8,684 bases of DNA from Kiritimatiellia bacterium. Lineage in GTDB: Bacteria; Verrucomicrobiota; Kiritimatiellia; SLAD01. This document shows positions 4,639-8,684 of this stretch, in pieces. How positions within the stretch are numbered: position 1 is the first letter of the stretch; each line of letters opens with the position of its first letter. The position numbers and the translations under genes are program-made. Below the pieces are notes generated by a model, which saw nothing but the letters and a program-made list of their open reading frames with translations, did not search any database and was not told the origin of the DNA. The stretch covers positions 1 to 8,684 of the forward strand of contig SLLF01000194.1 of the NCBI GenBank assembly GCA_007134175.1. The letters are read 5' to 3'.

Positions 4639-7600
4639 TTAGTTCTTCGCGGATCGTTCCGGGCGTAGGTCGTCCAGCAGGGTGTAGATGACCGGGACGA
4701 CGACCAGGGTCAGCAAGGTGGATACCGTCATACCGCCGATCACGACGATGCCCAGGGGGGCGCGGGCTTCGCCGCCGGCACCGAGGCCCAGCGCAATGGG
4801 CAACACGCCGAAAACCGTGGTGACGGCGGTCATCATGATGGGTCGTAGCCGCACCCGGCCGGCGCGGACCACGGCTGCCAGGCGCTCCAGACCTTCTGCC
4901 CGCAGCCGGTTGGTGTAATCAATCAGCAGGATCCCGTTCTTCGTAACCAGTCCCGTCAGCATGATGAGTCCAATGAAGCTGAAAATGTTCAAGGATTGAC
5001 CCGTGATCCATAAGCCGCCAAACGCCCCTACCAGTGCCAAAGGAAGCCCCAACATAATGGTGAACGGATGAATCCAGCTGTTGAACTGGGCGGCCAGCAC
5101 CAAAAAGACGATCACGATCGCCAGAAACAAGGTGAAGAAAAGCGCTTGAAAGGATTCTTCCAGATCGCGGGCGGTCCCGGTCAAGGCATACGTGGTTTCT
5201 GCCGGGAATATCTCTTCGGCCATGGCGCGCACTTGATCCAGTGCCTCTGCCAAGGCCGGCCCGTCCAGATTGGCGGCGATGGTTACCGAACGCACCCGGT
5301 TGAAGTGGTTGATCTGACTCGGCCCGACCGTTTCCCTGAACGCGGCCACATTGGCCAGCGGGGTCAATTTCCCCGACCGTGTGCGCAAATAGATGCGTTC
5401 AAGGTCCCTTGGTTGCCGGCGGTCCTCGTCGCGTAGGCGCACGATGACGTCATATTGTTTGCCGCGCTCCTGATACTGCGTGACATCCAGCCCGCCCAGC
5501 AACACTTGCAATGTCTCGGACAAGTCTGCGACCGATATGCCGAGCACCGCGGCCCGCTGGCGGTCAATGGCAATAACCAGCTCAGGCTTATCGAGATCAA
5601 GGTCGCTGTCGACATCCAGAAAGCCCTCCGTTTCGCGCAATTTTTGCACCAATTCCTCCGATCCGGCCGCCAATACTTCCAGGTCGGAATGCTGTACAAC
5701 AAATTGGACCGGCCGTGAATCCTGCCGTCCGCCAAACGGGGTGCGTTCCCGCAGGAACACCATGATGCCGGGGATGTCGGCGGTTTTACGGCGCACCTCG
5801 GCCATGATGGCAAACTGGTCCCGGTCCCGATCCTGGCGATCCACCAGACTGACAAACATAATGCCCCGGTTGGGCGGTCCGCCACCCAACCCGATAATGC
5901 CCAAATAAGTCCGGATTTCAGGAATGTCGGCAACAATCGCTTCGACTTCGGAAAAGTAACGGTCCATATATTCAAGGGTGGACCCTTCCGGACCCCGCAG
6001 GGCGGCGATGAACGTACCCTGGTCCTGTGCCGGGGCAAATTCGCCCGGAATGATGCGGCCCAAATAAAGGCCGCCGGCAAAAACAGCCAACGCGCCCCAA
6101 ACCGTCACCCAGCGGTGGGCCAGGGCCCATTGCAATGTCCGTTCATAACTATTTTCCAGCCGGGTGAAACCGGATTCCAGCAGGTTGTATACGGTGTTGT
6201 GTCGTTGCTGGACCCGGATGATCCGCGAGCAAAGCATGGGTGTCAGCGTCAGGGCCACAAAGGTCGAAATAAAGATCGCGGCGGCTACCGTCAGTCCAAA
6301 TTCATAGAAGAACACGCCGATGGTGCCGGTGACAAAGGCCACAGGAACAAAAACCGCTGCGAGGGTGATGGAACTGGAGATGACGGCAAAACCGATTTCC
6401 GTGGCCCCTTTACGGGCGGCCTGAATCGGGTCCTCTTGTTCTTCCTCCATGTGCCGGTAGATATTTTCCAGCATCACGATCGCGTCGTCCACCAGCAAGC
6501 CGATTGCCAGAATGAGGGCCAGCAGGGTGATGATGTTAATGCTGAACCCGAGCGCATTCATGATGCCGAACGTACCCACCACCGCGACGGGGATGACAAT
6601 GGCCGGAATAAAGCTGCTGCGCCAGCTGCGCAGGAAAATGAAGATGACCAACACGACCAGCACGGCCGCCAGCACCAAGGTTTGCTGGGTGGAGGTAACG
6701 GATTCCTGGATGAAGCGTGACCCGTCAAAGGCAATATTCATCTCGACCCCGGCCGGCAATTCGGGGCGGATGCGGTCCAATTCCTCCGCCACGCGCTGCG
6801 CCACCTCCAATGTATTGGCCTGGCTTTGCCGCAGCACACCCATGCCCACCGTGGGCCGCTGCAAAAAACGAGCCAGGTTGCGTTCGTTCCGCACGCTAGG
6901 CACCACCGCGCCAATGTCCCGCAACCTAATCGGCGTATCGTCGCGCACGGCCACCACAATGTCGTTGAACAGGTCGGGCCGCGATACCCGCCCTTCCGTG
7001 CGGACCACAAATTCGCGCCAACGGCTGTCTATTCGGCCACTGGGCAGTTCGAGATTCTCGCGGCGCAAGGCGCTCACCACTTCGCCCACCGTCAAATCAT
7101 AGGCCGTTAGCCGGGCGACATCCAGCTCCGCGCGGATCGCAAAATCCTGCGAGCCGCCTACCCGGATACGCCCGACGCCGGGCAGGATCTGCAACCGTTC
7201 CTGGATGACCCGGTCGGCGTAATCCGCCAGTTGCGTGCGGCTCATCCAGTCGGAATTGATGCTGACCCACATAATCGGCTGGGCGTCCAGATCCAGTTTG
7301 ACCACCACGGGCTCGTTGATGTCGTCCGGCAGCCGCCGTCGTACCCGGGCTACCGCGTCGCGGACATCCTGGGCCGCGACATCCACGTTGATTTCCAGTT
7401 CGAACTCCACCGTGATCCGGGCGCGTTCCTCGCGCGTCTGCGAAACAATCGTCTTGATGCCCTCAATGGTATTGATTTCCTCTTCGATCAGGTCGGTGAC
7501 CTCGGTCTCCATCACGTCGGGCGCCGCGCCGCGCCAGTCCACGGTCACGGTCACCACCGGGAAATCGGCGTCCGGCATTTCCCGCACCGCCAGTTCGCGA

Positions 7601-7686
7601 TAACCGATGATGCCAACGATGAGGATGACGAAGGTAAACACCCAGGCCAGCACGGGGCGACGTATGGATAGATCAGGCAGGAACAT
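4639..7686 (-). CDS. RND-family efflux permease (AcrB/HAE-1 type)
   Basis: This inner-membrane proton-driven pump is expected to form a trimer that exports substrates through a periplasmic adaptor and an outer-membrane channel. The 1015-residue length and two-fold repeated layout match AcrB-like proteins (about 1050). After the first helix (about 10-30) comes a large periplasmic porter region with DFPVVTVTVDWRGAAPDVME. Transmembrane helix four carries LLVDDAIVMLENI with the proton-relay pair D400-D401. A second periplasmic region separates helix seven (about 527-545) from helix eight (about 847-867). Helix ten has GLVTKNGILLIDY with K916, and helix eleven has VRLRPIMMT with R948; these match AcrB D407, D408, K940 and R971, so the proton path looks intact. 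The ATG at 7686 has TGAGG 9 bases upstream; the in-frame TTG at 7695 would abut that site, so the shorter start is preferred. Substrate is unknown; motifs fit drug/organic-compound rather than metal pumps, but this is not proven. Confidence 0.95.
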   Translation of the reverse strand: MFLPDLSIRRPVLAWVFTFVILIVGIIGYRELAVREMPDADFPVVTVTVDWRGAAPDVMETEVTDLIEEEINTIEGIKTIVSQTREERARITVEFELEINVDVAAQDVRDAVARVRRRLPDDINEPVVVKLDLDAQPIMWVSINSDWMSRTQLADYADRVIQERLQILPGVGRIRVGGSQDFAIRAELDVARLTAYDLTVGEVVSALRRENLELPSGRIDSRWREFVVRTEGRVSRPDLFNDIVVAVRDDTPIRLRDIGAVVPSVRNERNLARFLQRPTVGMGVLRQSQANTLEVAQRVAEELDRIRPELPAGVEMNIAFDGSRFIQESVTSTQQTLVLAAVLVVLVIFIFLRSWRSSFIPAIVIPVAVVGTFGIMNALGFSINIITLLALILAIGLLVDDAIVMLENIYRHMEEEQEDPIQAARKGATEIGFAVISSSITLAAVFVPVAFVTGTIGVFFYEFGLTVAAAIFISTFVALTLTPMLCSRIIRVQQRHNTVYNLLESGFTRLENSYERTLQWALAHRWVTVWGALAVFAGGLYLGRIIPGEFAPAQDQGTFIAALRGPEGSTLEYMDRYFSEVEAIVADIPEIRTYLGIIGLGGGPPNRGIMFVSLVDRQDRDRDQFAIMAEVRRKTADIPGIMVFLRERTPFGGRQDSRPVQFVVQHSDLEVLAAGSEELVQKLRETEGFLDVDSDLDLDKPELVIAIDRQRAAVLGISVADLSETLQVLLGGLDVTQYQERGKQYDVIVRLRDEDRRQPRDLERIYLRTRSGKLTPLANVAAFRETVGPSQINHFNRVRSVTIAANLDGPALAEALDQVRAMAEEIFPAETTYALTGTARDLEESFQALFFTLFLAIVIVFLVLAAQFNSWIHPFTIMLGLPLALVGAFGGLWITGQSLNIFSFIGLIMLTGLVTKNGILLIDYTNRLRAEGLERLAAVVRAGRVRLRPIMMTAVTTVFGVLPIALGLGAGGEARAPLGIVVIGGMTVSTLLTLVVVPVIYTLLDDLRPERSAKN

Positions 7687-7695
7687 ACACGTCAA

Positions 7696-7700
7696 CCTCA
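7696..7700 (-). promoter_or_regulatory. Permease ribosome binding site overlapping the adaptor stop codon
   Basis: The minus strand reads TGAGG. TGA (7700-7698) is the adaptor stop codon, and GAGG in the same five bases is the Shine-Dalgarno site for the permease ATG at 7686. Ribosomes ending the adaptor finish on top of this site, which points to translational coupling. Confidence 0.65.
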
Positions 7701-8684
7701 GGAATCGTTGCCGGCATGGCGGTCCCGGACACGGGTACCGGGTTGCAGTCTCTGATGGCCCACCGCGACGACCCGTTCACCGGCTGTGACACCGGACAGC
7801 ACCTGGACCCAGCCCGGCTCACGCTCGCCGAGTTTCACCGTGCGGATTTGTGCCCGTTCATCTTCGTCAATCACGTAGCACAAGAATTCACCAAGATCGG
7901 AAATAATGGCTTCCTCAGGTACCACCCGCGCAGCGGGCAGCGTTTCAAGATCCAGTTCGACTTCGACAAACTGATTCGGCTTCAACTTGCCCGCCGGGTT
8001 CGGCAGGCGTGCCCGCACAGTCAGGGTGCGTGTGGAGCGTTGGAGCAGCGGGTCGATGAAGTCCACTTCTCCCTCAAAGCGGTCGTCCGGACGGGCCGTG
8101 GAACGTACGCGCACGTTCTGCCCGGTTTGCACCCGGGACAGATAGCGCTCGGGCAGGTCAAAAATGACCTTTAATTCATCGACTTTCACCAAACGGAACA
8201 GTGTGGTGCCGACCGCCACATAGTCGCCCAGCGCCACCTGCCGCTGCCCGAGCACCCCCGGCAAAGGCGCGCGGATTCGCGTATCCTGCTGGTTGCGCCG
8301 GGCCAACCCCCGCTCGGCCGCTGCCCGCCGGTAGGCCGCCTGAACGTGTAGCCATTCCTCCTCGGTAATGAGCTCGTCGGCGAACAACTGCTCCCGCCGG
8401 TCGCGCGTGGCGCGGGCTTGGTCGTACTGGGCGCTCGCGCGTTCCAGCTCATAGGTGGCGCGCTCATCATCGATTTCCAACAGCACGTCGCCCCGGTCGA
8501 CCATCGCCCCCTCACGACCGGGTATCTCCCGCACGATGCCGGCCACCTCCGTACTAACGGTAACAGCCTCGTCGGCATACAACGTGCCTACCGCCCTGAT
8601 CATTAAGCGCCATTCCCGCTCCTCGACCACGGTGGATTCGACCGTTACCACCCGTTCTTCCTGCTCCCCGCTGTTGGCCGCATC
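7698..8684 (-). CDS. RND periplasmic adaptor (membrane fusion protein, AcrA/HlyD type), N-terminus outside the window
   Basis: The adaptor bridges the inner-membrane pump and an outer-membrane channel. The frame stays open to the right edge, so 328 C-terminal residues are visible. The signal peptide or lipobox and the true start lie outside; the GTG at 8651 is probably internal. Visible order from the edge: first lipoyl half-motif (VAGIVREIPGREGAMVDRGD), a short helical hairpin of about 60 residues (YELERASAQYDQ to ARRNQQDT), second lipoyl half-motif (RIRAPLPGVLGQR to GDYVAVGTTLFRL), a beta-barrel (PERYLSRVQTGQNVRVRS to KLKPNQFVEVELDL) and a membrane-proximal domain (VVPEEAIISDLGEFLCYVID to VTAGERVVAVGHQRLQPG). 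The hairpin seems short, as in many environmental adaptors. The permease ATG follows 11 bases after the stop. Any regulator or outer-membrane channel would lie beyond the edge. Confidence 0.93.
   Translation of the reverse strand, partial: DAANSGEQEERVVTVESTVVEEREWRLMIRAVGTLYADEAVTVSTEVAGIVREIPGREGAMVDRGDVLLEIDDERATYELERASAQYDQARATRDRREQLFADELITEEEWLHVQAAYRRAAAERGLARRNQQDTRIRAPLPGVLGQRQVALGDYVAVGTTLFRLVKVDELKVIFDLPERYLSRVQTGQNVRVRSTARPDDRFEGEVDFIDPLLQRSTRTLTVRARLPNPAGKLKPNQFVEVELDLETLPAARVVPEEAIISDLGEFLCYVIDEDERAQIRTVKLGEREPGWVQVLSGVTAGERVVAVGHQRLQPGTRVRDRHAGNDS

Noticed and set aside
1..8684. CRISPR array, insertion sequence, phage gene, toxin-antitoxin pair or defence system.
   Set aside because: No spaced direct repeats, transposase or nuclease motifs or paired small genes are visible; the five genes account for nearly all coding capacity.

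Overview
The window is GC-rich bacterial chromosomal DNA with five protein-coding genes, one cut by the right edge. It looks like a Gram-negative (two-membrane) bacterium, because it encodes an RND pump with its periplasmic adaptor. A PcRGLX/YetA-type polysaccharide-lyase-like protein, several poorly known envelope proteins and palindromic intergenic repeats would fit an environmental polysaccharide degrader of the Verrucomicrobiota/Kiritimatiellota kind. That placement is a weak impression; no rRNA or marker gene is present to test it.

Layout, left to right. Positions 1-591 hold no gene I can support. They contain short palindromes (205-245), a 16-base match to a bacterial tRNA-Pro 3' end including CCA (354-369), and a dense cluster of palindromes (374-502) that looks like a dispersed extragenic repeat. 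Positions 592-2829 (minus) encode a 745-residue cytoplasmic protein of the exo-rhamnogalacturonan-lyase-like family. Divergent from it, 2936-3475 (plus) encodes a small, very tryptophan-rich multi-pass membrane protein of unknown function. The convergent gap 3476-3645 holds a second, shorter palindromic repeat and a possible terminator. Positions 3646-4467 (minus) encode a membrane-anchored helical protein of unknown function. Upstream of it, 4639-7686 (minus) encodes an RND efflux permease of the AcrB/HAE-1 type, and 7698 to the right edge (minus) encodes its adaptor, whose N-terminus lies outside the window.

The adaptor and permease form a tight operon. The adaptor stop codon overlaps the permease ribosome binding site, and the permease most likely starts at the ATG at 7686 rather than the TTG at 7695. 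No TolC-like outer-membrane channel is visible; it may lie beyond the right edge or elsewhere. The anchored helical protein lies 171 bases downstream of the permease, behind a weak possible terminator, a TATAAT box and a leader inverted repeat, so it may be a separate transcription unit.

I found no CRISPR array, transposase, phage gene, toxin-antitoxin pair or recognisable defence system. The points most worth a second look are the tRNA-Pro-like remnant beside the palindrome cluster, the two uncharacterised envelope proteins, and a perfect hairpin whose loop contains the stop codon of the anchored helical protein.
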